A stretch of DNA of 13,730 nt from Brevundimonas vancanneytii (GTDB lineage Bacteria > Pseudomonadota > Alphaproteobacteria > Caulobacterales > Caulobacteraceae), in contig CAMCIP010000041.1 of assembly GCA_945874855.1 (NCBI GenBank), forward strand, positions 1-13,730, written 5' to 3'. How positions within the stretch are numbered: position 1 is the first letter of the stretch; every line of letters begins with the position of its first letter. The notes beneath the pieces are model-generated. The model did not search any database. It saw only the letters and a list, made by a program, of their open reading frames with translations, and had not been told where the DNA came from. The position numbers and the translations under genes are program-made. This document shows positions 6,143 through 12,647 of this stretch, piece by piece.

Positions 6143-7879
6143 ATGTCATCGCTCGCGCGCTACCTGCCCGTCCTCGACTGGGGCCGACGTTACGACCGCT
6201 CGACCCTGACCAGCGATCTGGTCGCGGCCGCCATCGTCACCATCATGCTGATCCCCCAGAGTCTCGCCTACGCCATGCTGGCGGGCCTGCCGCCCGAGAT
6301 CGGCCTCTATGCCTCCATCCTGCCGATCATCGCCTATGCGATCTTCGGCACCAGCCGCACCCTGGCGGTCGGCCCGGTGGCCGTGGTCTCGCTGATGACC
6401 CTGGCGGCCGCGGGCAGCGTGGCTACGCCCGGCAGCGCGGAGTTCATCGCCGCGGCCCTGATCCTCGCCCTGCTGTCCGGACTGATCCTGGTGGCGATGG
6501 GCATCCTGCGGCTCGGCTTTCTCGGCAACCTGCTGTCGCATCCCGTGGTGTCGGGCTTCATCACCGCCAGCGGCATCATCATCGCCACCAGCCAGCTGAA
6601 GTCGATCCTGGGGGTCAGTGCGCACGGCGAGGCCATGCCGGAGCTGATCACCAGCCTGATCGCCAATCTGGGCGACATCAACGTCCCGACCCTGATCATC
6701 GGCGTGGCCAGCGCCGCCTTCCTGTTCTGGGTCCGCAAGGGACTGAAGCCCCTGCTGATGCGCCTCGGCCTGGCGGCCCGTCCTGCCGATCTGATCGCCA
6801 AGGCCGGGCCGATCGCGGCCGTCGCGGTCTCGACCCTCGCCGTGATCCTGTTCGACCTCGAGGCCCAGGGCGTGAAGGTGGTCGGCGCCATTCCCCAGAG
6901 CCTGCCGCCCTTCACCGTGCCCCTGATCGACCTTGCGCTCTGGCAGCAACTCGCCGTGCCGGCCCTGCTGATCGCCGTCATCGGCTTCGTCGAGTCCGTC
7001 TCGGTGGCCCAGACCCTGGCCGCCAAGCGGCGCCAGAGGATCAACCCGGACCAGGAACTGATCGGGCTGGGCGCGGCCAACGTCGCGGCGGCCTTTTCCG
7101 GCGGCTACCCCGTCACGGGGGGCTTCGCGCGGTCCGTGGTGAATTTCGATGCCGGCGCCGAGACCCCGGCGGCCGGGGCCTTCACTGCCCTTGGCATCCT
7201 TGTCGCCGCCCTGCTCCTCACGCCGCTGCTCCATTCCCTGCCCATCGCCACCCTGGCGGCGACCATCATCGTTGCAGTGCTGAGCCTCGTCGATCTGAAG
7301 ACCCCTCGCGAAATCTGGCGGTTCTCCAAGCCCGATTTCGCCGCGCTCTCGGCCACCATCGCCGTCACCCTGCTGGCCGGGGTCGAGCCCGGTGTGGTGT
7401 CCGGCGTGGTGCTGAGCCTGGCCCTCTACCTCTGGCGCGCCTCACGGCCCCATGCGGCGATCGTAGGCCGGGTGCCGGACACCGAGCATTTCCGCAATGT
7501 GAAACGCCATGCCGTGATCACCGACCCCCATGTCCTGACCATCCGGATCGACGAGAGCCTGACCTATCTCAACGCCCGGTGGCTGGAGGAGTTCGTCCTG
7601 GAGCAGGTCGCCGAACACCCGAAGGTGCGTCACCTTGTGCTGATGTGTTCCGCCGTCAACGGCGTCGACGCCTCCGCCCTCGAAAGCCTCGAGGCGATCA
7701 ATCACCGCCTGCTCGACGGCGGCATCCAGCTGCACCTGTCCGAGGTGAAGGGGCCGGTGATGGATGCCCTGCAGCGATCACACCTGCTGGACGCCCTGGG
7801 CGGCAGGGTCTTCCTGTCGCAGCACCAGGCCTTCGACGCCCTGACGCAGGGCACCGACCGCGCCGCGTCCTCGGACTGA
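6143..7879 (+). CDS. SulP-family anion transporter with STAS domain
   Basis: 578 residues. The membrane domain begins with the SulP signature region (LVAAAIVTIMLIPQSLAYAM, then GLPPEIGLYASILP, AIFGTSRTLAVGPVAVVSLM), has about 10-14 transmembrane segments, and includes the GGYPVTGGFARSVVNFDAGAETP block. A cytoplasmic STAS domain follows from about residue 435 (HVLTIRIDESLTYLNA, VNGVDASALESLEAI). SulP proteins carry sulfate, other oxyanions or bicarbonate. Directly after an SQR and in a dioxygenase operon, export or exchange of sulfite/sulfate is the likeliest role; the substrate cannot be read from sequence. The ATG at 6143 is one base past the SQR stop with no clear ribosome site, suggesting translational coupling. 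An in-frame ATG 14 codons earlier would overlap the SQR gene and is less likely. Confidence 0.9.
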   Translation: MSSLARYLPVLDWGRRYDRSTLTSDLVAAAIVTIMLIPQSLAYAMLAGLPPEIGLYASILPIIAYAIFGTSRTLAVGPVAVVSLMTLAAAGSVATPGSAEFIAAALILALLSGLILVAMGILRLGFLGNLLSHPVVSGFITASGIIIATSQLKSILGVSAHGEAMPELITSLIANLGDINVPTLIIGVASAAFLFWVRKGLKPLLMRLGLAARPADLIAKAGPIAAVAVSTLAVILFDLEAQGVKVVGAIPQSLPPFTVPLIDLALWQQLAVPALLIAVIGFVESVSVAQTLAAKRRQRINPDQELIGLGAANVAAAFSGGYPVTGGFARSVVNFDAGAETPAAGAFTALGILVAALLLTPLLHSLPIATLAATIIVAVLSLVDLKTPREIWRFSKPDFAALSATIAVTLLAGVEPGVVSGVVLSLALYLWRASRPHAAIVGRVPDTEHFRNVKRHAVITDPHVLTIRIDESLTYLNARWLEEFVLEQVAEHPKVRHLVLMCSAVNGVDASALESLEAINHRLLDGGIQLHLSEVKGPVMDALQRSHLLDALGGRVFLSQHQAFDALTQGTDRAASSD

Positions 7880-7882
7880 CCC

Positions 7883-7948
7883 ATGCTCCATCCGTCCCCG
7901 ATCCATGCTCCGGTTCAGCCGGTGACAGAGGCCAGTCGTCATGCTTGA
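7883..7948 (+). other. Possible 21-codon leader ORF overlapping the cydA start
   Basis: An ATG at 7883, four bases after the SulP stop, opens a 21-residue frame ending TGA at 7946-7948, so it overlaps the cydA ATG at 7941 in another frame. Translation of it could deliver ribosomes to cydA, whose own ribosome site is weak. There is no good ribosome site before it and it may be chance; the 61-base gap holds nothing else. Confidence 0.2.
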
Positions 7949-9353
7949 TCATCTCGACGCCGTGTTGCTGGCGCGCATCCAGTTCGCCTTCACCGTCAGC
8001 TTCCACTTCATCTTTCCCTCCTTCTCGATCGGCCTGGCCAGCTATCTGGCGGTGCTCGAGGGGCTGTGGCTGAAGACCGGCAAGAGCGTCTACCTGGACC
8101 TGTTCAGATACTGGCTGAAAATCTTCGCCGTGGTCTTCGCCATGGGCGTCGTGTCCGGCATCGTCATGTCCTACCAGTTCGGGACCAACTGGTCGGTCTT
8201 CTCGGTCAAGACCGGGCCGGTGCTCGGCCCGCTCATGGCCTATGAGGTTCTGACCGCCTTCTTCCTTGAGGCCGGCTTTCTCGGCGTCATGCTGTTCGGG
8301 ATGAGCAAGGTAGGCCGGAAGCTGCATTTCGCGGCGACCTGCATGGTCGCGCTCGGCACCTTCATCTCGGCGACCTGGATCCTCAGCGTGAACAGCTGGA
8401 TGCAGACGCCGACCGGCTTCGACATCAATGCGGCCGGCCAGTTCGTCCCGGCCGGATCGTGGCTCGACATCATCTTCAACCCCAGCTTCCCGTATCGCCT
8501 CGCCCACACCCTGATCGCCTCCTATCTGACGACGGCGCTGGTGGTGGGGGCCGTGGGGGCGTGGCACCTGCTGAAGGACCGGACCAATCCCTTCGCCCGC
8601 AAGATGTTCTCCATGGCGATGTGGATGGCGGCGCTCGTCGCGCCGATCCAGATTTTCGCGGGGGACCTGCACGGGCTCAACACCCTGCAGCATCAGCCCG
8701 CCAAGGTCATGGCGATGGAGGGCCACTACGAGAGCCATCCTGACGGCGCGCCGTTGATCCTGTTCGGCATTCCGAACAGCGCGGAGAAGCGTGTGGACTA
8801 CGCCATCGAGATCCCCAAGGCCTCATCTCTGATCCTCAAACATGACCCGAACGCGCCACTGGCCGGACTGGACACCATCCCTGACGACCAGGAGCCACCT
8901 GTCGGCATCGTCTTCTGGTCATTCCGGGTGATGGTCGGCCTCGGATTCGCGATGCTCGGCCTCGGCGTCATCAGCCTGGTCGCCCGTGCGCGTGGGTCCC
9001 TCTACGATTGGCCGCTCCTGCACCGGCTCGCCATTCTGATGGGGCCGACCGGGTTCGTCGCTGTCATCGCCGGCTGGATCACCACAGAGGTCGGCAGGCA
9101 GCCCTGGACCGTCTATGGTCAGCTGCTGACCGGGCAGTCGCATTCCCCACTCGCAGCTCCGGCCGTGGCCGCCTCGTTGACTGCCTTCGTGATCGTCTAT
9201 TTCGCCGTCTTCGGAGCCGGTGTCTGGTACCTGCTCAAGCTGATGGGCCAGACGCCCCGGGCCCATGAGACGCCGCCCCCGCAGGTCCCGATCCGGTCCG
9301 CCGGCATCACCCCGGCTCCCGCGCTCGACGGCGCACCCGGACCGGCGGAGTAA
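7941..9353 (+). CDS. cydA: Cytochrome bd (CIO-type) quinol oxidase subunit I
   Basis: 470 residues; oxidises quinol and reduces O2 to water in the inner membrane. His22 (FTVSFHFIFPSFSIG) fits the high-spin haem ligand; His189 (RLAHTLIASYL) and Met331 (SFRVMVGLG) fit the haem b558 ligands. Other conserved blocks are LTAFFLEAGFLGVMLFG, GDLHGLNTLQHQPAK and GRQPWTVYGQLLT (from residue 385). It is shorter than the E. coli protein and the quinol-binding loop is short, as in the cyanide-insensitive CioA group. The tail after about residue 440 is Pro-rich. AGAGG (7927-7931) is 9 bases before the ATG. bd oxidases are known to keep working in sulfide, which fits co-transcription with SQR. It follows SulP by 61 bases and precedes cydB by 3. 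Confidence 0.95.
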   Translation: MLDHLDAVLLARIQFAFTVSFHFIFPSFSIGLASYLAVLEGLWLKTGKSVYLDLFRYWLKIFAVVFAMGVVSGIVMSYQFGTNWSVFSVKTGPVLGPLMAYEVLTAFFLEAGFLGVMLFGMSKVGRKLHFAATCMVALGTFISATWILSVNSWMQTPTGFDINAAGQFVPAGSWLDIIFNPSFPYRLAHTLIASYLTTALVVGAVGAWHLLKDRTNPFARKMFSMAMWMAALVAPIQIFAGDLHGLNTLQHQPAKVMAMEGHYESHPDGAPLILFGIPNSAEKRVDYAIEIPKASSLILKHDPNAPLAGLDTIPDDQEPPVGIVFWSFRVMVGLGFAMLGLGVISLVARARGSLYDWPLLHRLAILMGPTGFVAVIAGWITTEVGRQPWTVYGQLLTGQSHSPLAAPAVAASLTAFVIVYFAVFGAGVWYLLKLMGQTPRAHETPPPQVPIRSAGITPAPALDGAPGPAE

Positions 9354-9356
9354 ACC

Positions 9357-10382
9357 ATGACCTATGCACTCGACCTGACGGTCGTCTGGGCCTTCATCAT
9401 CGCCTTTGCGGTCTTCGCCTATGTCGTCATGGACGGCTTCGATCTCGGCATCGGCATCCTGTTTCCCTTCTTCGCTGTTGGCGAGGAAAGGGATCAGGCC
9501 ATGAACTCCATTGCCCCGGTCTGGGACGGCAACGAGACCTGGCTGGTGCTGGGCGGCGGCGGGCTGTTCGCGGCCTTCCCACTGGCCTACGGCATCATCC
9601 TGCCGGCCACCTATCCGCTTGTGATCGCCATGCTGCTGGGTCTGGTGTTTCGCGGGGTCGCCTTCGAGTTCCGCTGGCGTGATCCACGTCATCGGGCGCT
9701 CTGGGACGTCGCCTTCACCGTCGGCTCGGTCGTCGCCGCCCTGGCGCAGGGCATGATCCTCGGAGCCATCCTCCAGGGTGTCGCCGTTGTCGAAAGCGTC
9801 CAGGCCGGAGGCTGGGCCTATGCAGGGGGGTGGCTGGACTGGCTGACACCCTTCAGCCTCCTGACCGGCATCGGCGTCGTCGCCGGCTATGCCCTTCTCG
9901 GCGCCACCTGGCTGATCTGGAAGGTCGAGGGCACGGCCCAGTGTCAGGCGATGCGCCTGGCCCGCATCCTCGGCGTCGCCACCCTCGGGGGCATGGCCGC
10001 CGTCAGCGCCGCCACTCCCTTTCTCGACTACGCCTACTGGGAACGCTGGTTCGAGATGCCGGGCGTCCTGCTGACGGCCCAGGTTCCCATCCTGGTGGTC
10101 ATCGCCGGGGTCTTCCTCTTCCGCAGCCTGAATCAGGGATCCGAGCGCCTGCCGTTCGCCATCACACTCGGACTGTTCCTGCTCGGCTTCGCCGGCCTCG
10201 GAATCAGCCTTTTCCCCTATATCGTGCCCGACCAGATCACGATCTGGGATGCAGCAGCGCCCGCGTCGAGCCAGATGTTCATGCTGGTCGGTACCGTGAT
10301 CATCGTCCCGATCATCCTGGCCTACACGGCCTGGGCCTACTGGGTCTTTCGCGGCAAGGTCGGCACGCACGGGTATCACTGA
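9357..10382 (+). CDS. cydB: Cytochrome bd (CIO-type) quinol oxidase subunit II
   Basis: 341 residues with about eight or nine transmembrane segments. Conserved features near the N-terminus are the YVVMDGFDLGIGILFPF segment and APVWDGNETWLVLGGGGLFAAFP; LVFRGVAFEFR and the C-terminal FPYIVPDQITIWDAAAP also match the family. It forms the oxidase core with subunit I. GGAG (9347-9350), inside the end of cydA, is 6 bases before the ATG. Its stop overlaps the next start (TGATG), coupling it to the small subunit gene. Confidence 0.95.
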   Translation: MTYALDLTVVWAFIIAFAVFAYVVMDGFDLGIGILFPFFAVGEERDQAMNSIAPVWDGNETWLVLGGGGLFAAFPLAYGIILPATYPLVIAMLLGLVFRGVAFEFRWRDPRHRALWDVAFTVGSVVAALAQGMILGAILQGVAVVESVQAGGWAYAGGWLDWLTPFSLLTGIGVVAGYALLGATWLIWKVEGTAQCQAMRLARILGVATLGGMAAVSAATPFLDYAYWERWFEMPGVLLTAQVPILVVIAGVFLFRSLNQGSERLPFAITLGLFLLGFAGLGISLFPYIVPDQITIWDAAAPASSQMFMLVGTVIIVPIILAYTAWAYWVFRGKVGTHGYH

Positions 10383-10495
10383 TGGACGAGGCACCCCTCT
10401 GGAAACGCCTCCTCTGGATGGCAGCGATCTGGACGATGAGCGTCGCCGCACTCGGCGTGGTGGCATTCATCATCCGGACCTGGCTCAAGGCCTGA
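10382..10495 (+). CDS. Small bd-oxidase subunit, CydX/DUF2474-like
   Basis: 37 residues: MDEAPLWKRLLWMAAIW, then a single hydrophobic helix and the ending IRTWLKA. The pattern of an N-terminal PLWKRLLW followed by one membrane span is that of DUF2474, the short protein encoded after CIO-type cydB genes, comparable to CydX, which stabilises the haems in E. coli cytochrome bd. It starts in the TGATG overlap with the cydB stop. Such short genes are easily missed. The family match is from memory of the motif; a stabilising role is inferred. Confidence 0.85.
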   Translation: MDEAPLWKRLLWMAAIWTMSVAALGVVAFIIRTWLKA

Positions 10496-10531
10496 CTCAC
10501 TCAAACCAGAACGCTCGCGAGGCTCGCAACG

Positions 10532-11410
10532 ATGGCCGACTCCCGGATCGACATTTCGAGGATAGCGCCGACCGAGGACTGGGCAGGCGAGATGGGTGCC
10601 CGATGGCTGGCCGGCATCGACCAGTTCGAGTCGATGATCGCGCCGATAGGAGACGCACTACTGGCGAGAGCCGCCTTCACGGCCGGAGAACGCGTTCTTG
10701 ATCTGGGTTGTGGTGGTGGCGCCACCAGTCTGGCGATCGCGGCCCTGGCGGGGCCCAACGGGTCTGTGACCGGCATCGACATTTCGCCCGACCTGATTGG
10801 CAAGGCGCGAGAACGGGCGAGGGCTGCAGGTGCCCCAAACGTGACCTTCGAGTGCGTCGATGCGGCGAACTTTCGGCCGGAAGAGCCCTTCGACCGAATG
10901 GTCTCCCGCTTCGGGAGCATGTTCTTCCCGCACCCGGTCGAGGCATTCACCAATCTCCACGATTGTCTGAAGAAGGGCGGCCGGATCGACCTCGCTGTCT
11001 GGGGGCCGCCGCGCGACAATCCCTGGATGATGGAGATGATGGGCGTTGTGCGACGCCACATCGACGTGCCGCCAGCCGTGCCCCGGGCCCCAGGTCCATT
11101 CGCATTTGAAGACACCGACTATCTGAGCACTATCCTGATCGAGGCTGGCTTCATGGACGTCGACATTGTCCCCCATGAAGGCCTGCACCCTGTCGGCGGG
11201 GTCGGAGCCTCGCCTGAGGCAGCCGTCACATTCGCGATGTCATCGTTGGCCGCAGGTCGCCTGATGGCAGATCAGGCTGACGAGTTGCGGCGCCTTGTAG
11301 AGCAAGACCTGCAGGCCCTGTTCGCGCGCCACCACATAGAAGGACAGGGAGTGTTGATGGCGGGCAAGGTCTGGCTGGTCACGGCTGTGTCCGCCCCATC
11401 CCGGCAATGA
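10532..11410 (+). CDS. Class I SAM-dependent methyltransferase
   Basis: 292 residues of the Rossmann-type methyltransferase fold. Motif I is VLDLGCGGG (55-63); the acidic residue of strand two is in VTGIDISPDLIGKARERA; the later strands are FECVDAANF and GRIDLAVWGPPRDNPW. It resembles the UbiE/Methyltransf_11 group, but I cannot name its substrate. It starts 36 bases after the small oxidase subunit gene, with GCGAGG (10517-10522) 9 bases upstream, so it is probably the last gene of the operon. The bases look slightly less G/C-rich than the oxidase genes, which would fit separate recruitment. Possible roles are quinone maturation or S-methylation of sulfide or another thiol; both are speculation. 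Confidence 0.8.
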   Translation: MADSRIDISRIAPTEDWAGEMGARWLAGIDQFESMIAPIGDALLARAAFTAGERVLDLGCGGGATSLAIAALAGPNGSVTGIDISPDLIGKARERARAAGAPNVTFECVDAANFRPEEPFDRMVSRFGSMFFPHPVEAFTNLHDCLKKGGRIDLAVWGPPRDNPWMMEMMGVVRRHIDVPPAVPRAPGPFAFEDTDYLSTILIEAGFMDVDIVPHEGLHPVGGVGASPEAAVTFAMSSLAAGRLMADQADELRRLVEQDLQALFARHHIEGQGVLMAGKVWLVTAVSAPSRQ

Positions 11411-11450
11411 CTCGAGTCTGCGGGAACGCCGCGATTTCAACAGGCTCGAG
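11411..11450 (+). terminator. Possible terminator stem-loop at the end of the sulfide operon
   Basis: CTCGAGTCTG (11,411-11,420) pairs with CAGGCTCGAG (11,441-11,450) over ten positions, one of them a G-U pair, around a 20-base loop. It follows the methyltransferase stop immediately. No T-run follows, so it may protect the transcript end or act with Rho. The rest of 11,451-11,554 shows no gene that I can support. Confidence 0.4.
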
Positions 11451-11554
11451 GGGCAGGCGCAGATCCTCGAATGGCGCGCCGGACCCTCAAATGGTGTAGC
11501 GTCGGCAGGGGGCTTGATCATGGGAGGTGGCCATGGGCCCTGACCCGATCCCCT

Positions 11555-11721
11555 GAAACGCCTCCATCACCCCCTCAGGCCAAACCGGGAAGGGGCTGGG
11601 CTGGGGCGCTGGCTCTCAACAAAAGCCGGCCCGAACCCTTTGCCCGCAAGCCTTCCCGGCCGGAGCTGGAACAGCCTTCGTCATGCGGGGGTCGCGTGTT
11701 CGAGTCACGCAAGCGGCACCA
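11555..11721 (+). repeat. Direct repeat copy 2 (att-like, ends in tRNA-Thr 3' end)
   Basis: This is the ungapped partner of 85-251: same length, same orientation, 21 mismatches confined to the first 128 bases, and the last 39 bases (11,683-11,721) identical. It marks the right edge of the sulfide island; beyond it lie genes that look chromosomal. Outside the 167 bases the flanks of the two copies are unrelated. Confidence 0.8.
11677..11721 (+). pseudogene. tRNA-Thr 3' fragment, second copy
   Basis: It has the same T-arm, acceptor strand AAGCGGC, discriminator A and CCA as 207-251. The anticodon-loop region reads TTCGTCA instead of TTCGTAA, and no 5' half precedes it, so it cannot form a tRNA. 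It is most simply the displaced 3' end of the original target gene. Confidence 0.75.
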
Positions 11722-11781
11722 GTCCCCTCCCGGTTGGCGCGCTGGCCCTGTACAAGAGGTCCATCGAATCGGGGGACGACA

Positions 11782-12552
11782 ATGCGACCGCATCTCCTTC
11801 TGGCAATGGCCTTGGGCTTTTCCGGGCCTGCCGCAGCCCAGGTCCATGAGGACGGGCACGCCGCCCCGCCCCAAGCGCATGGACCGGCCTGGTCCTATGG
11901 CGGTCCCGGGGGCCCCGAGTACTGGGGGCGGCTCGATCCCGCCTGGTCGATCTGCTCGGCTGGCCAGCAGGAAAGTCCGATCGATCTCACCGGGGCCATA
12001 GCGGCCGATCTGGGCCCCCTCGACCTGCAATGGCGGCGGCTGCCGACGCGGGTGGTCGACACCGGCCACGCTATCCAGGTCGAGGCCGCCCCGGGGTCGA
12101 ACCTGACCATGGGCGGCAAGGGGTACCGGCTGCTCCAGCTCCATGTCCACCAGCCCAGCGAGCATCTGCTCAACGGACACCGCTATCCTTTGGAGATCCA
12201 CTTCGTCCATGCCGCTCCGGACGGCACCCTGGGTGTGGTCGGGGTCTTCGCGGAACCGGGCGCCCCCAATCCCGAAATCCAGACCGTTCTTGAGGCGATT
12301 GCGACGCCAGGAGAGGCGGATGACGGGCCGACTCTGGATCTCTCGGCCCTGCTCCCCGAGCAGCGGGACTATTTCCGCTATGAGGGGTCGCTGACGACGC
12401 CGCCCTGCAGCGAGACCGTGAACTGGGCTGTTCTGGCCACCCCGATCACGGTGTCGGCTTCACAGATCGAAGCGTTTTCGCGACGGCACCCCGGCAATGC
12501 GCGGCCGCCTCAGCCGCTGAACCGCCGCTTCGTGCTGCGCTCCGGGCGCTGA
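11782..12552 (+). CDS. Secreted alpha-carbonic anhydrase
   Basis: 256 residues; interconverts CO2 and bicarbonate in the periplasm. A signal peptide (MRPHLLLAMALGFSGPAAAQ) is followed by a His-rich linker and the enzyme domain from about residue 38 (WSYGGPGGPEYWG). Zinc ligands are His121 and His123 (LHVHQPSEH) and His140 (EIHFVH). QQESPIDL and GSLTTPPCSETVNW are standard alpha-class blocks, and Cys in WSICSA and in TPPCSE could form the usual disulfide. The start is the ATG at 11,782 after GGGGGA (11,771-11,776); the frame stays open upstream through the tRNA fragment, but that extension is not coding. It lies 60 bases right of the island boundary, so it is probably chromosomal and not part of the sulfide system. 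Confidence 0.93.
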   Translation: MRPHLLLAMALGFSGPAAAQVHEDGHAAPPQAHGPAWSYGGPGGPEYWGRLDPAWSICSAGQQESPIDLTGAIAADLGPLDLQWRRLPTRVVDTGHAIQVEAAPGSNLTMGGKGYRLLQLHVHQPSEHLLNGHRYPLEIHFVHAAPDGTLGVVGVFAEPGAPNPEIQTVLEAIATPGEADDGPTLDLSALLPEQRDYFRYEGSLTTPPCSETVNWAVLATPITVSASQIEAFSRRHPGNARPPQPLNRRFVLRSGR

Positions 12553-12565
12553 CGGGGGTCCCGTC
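12551..12565 (+). terminator. Possible terminator hairpin after carbonic anhydrase
   Basis: GACGGG and CCCGTC form a perfect 6-bp stem with a 3-base loop, overlapping the carbonic anhydrase stop codon. Only two T follow, so it is a weak intrinsic terminator candidate before metK. Confidence 0.35.
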
Positions 12566-12584
12566 TTGCGCGCCCTCTTGATCG

Positions 12585-12602
12585 TATAAGCATATCTTTA
12601 TA
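12585..12602. promoter_or_regulatory. AT-rich palindrome upstream of metK, candidate SahR-type operator
   Basis: TATAAGCATATCTTTATA is an 18-bp inverted repeat with 7 of 9 base pairs matching. It is isolated in G/C-rich sequence 45 bases before the metK start. ArsR-type SAH-responsive regulators (SahR) are known to control metK and other methionine-cycle genes in proteobacteria through AT-rich palindromes. I recall a similar motif but cannot verify it here. Confidence 0.4.
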
Positions 12603-12647
12603 TGGCTTCCGGCAAATCCGCCGTCGCGGCTGTCCGGAGCGCCCCCC

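Noticed and set aside
4468..6144. A long open frame on the minus strand (558 codons) opposite the SQR gene.
   Set aside because: It is an antisense shadow of a high-GC gene; its translation is rich in Gly, Arg, Asp and His with no domain, while the plus strand has an unmistakable SQR. Similar shadows over the SulP, cydB and metK genes were dropped for the same reason.
7881..7910. A short direct repeat (CCATGCTCC twice) between SulP and cydA.
   Set aside because: Two 9-base copies in a 60-base gap are too short to interpret; there is no CRISPR-like or operator-like periodicity.
252..11554. Search for an integrase, transposase, insertion sequence or CRISPR array within the island.
   Set aside because: None was found. 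All sizeable frames are accounted for by the genes listed, and no spaced repeat array or insertion-sequence ends are visible.
11683..11781. An upstream in-frame extension of the carbonic anhydrase from the ATG at 11,683.
   Set aside because: It would translate the tRNA fragment and place about 33 residues before a well-formed signal peptide. The frame is open only by chance.
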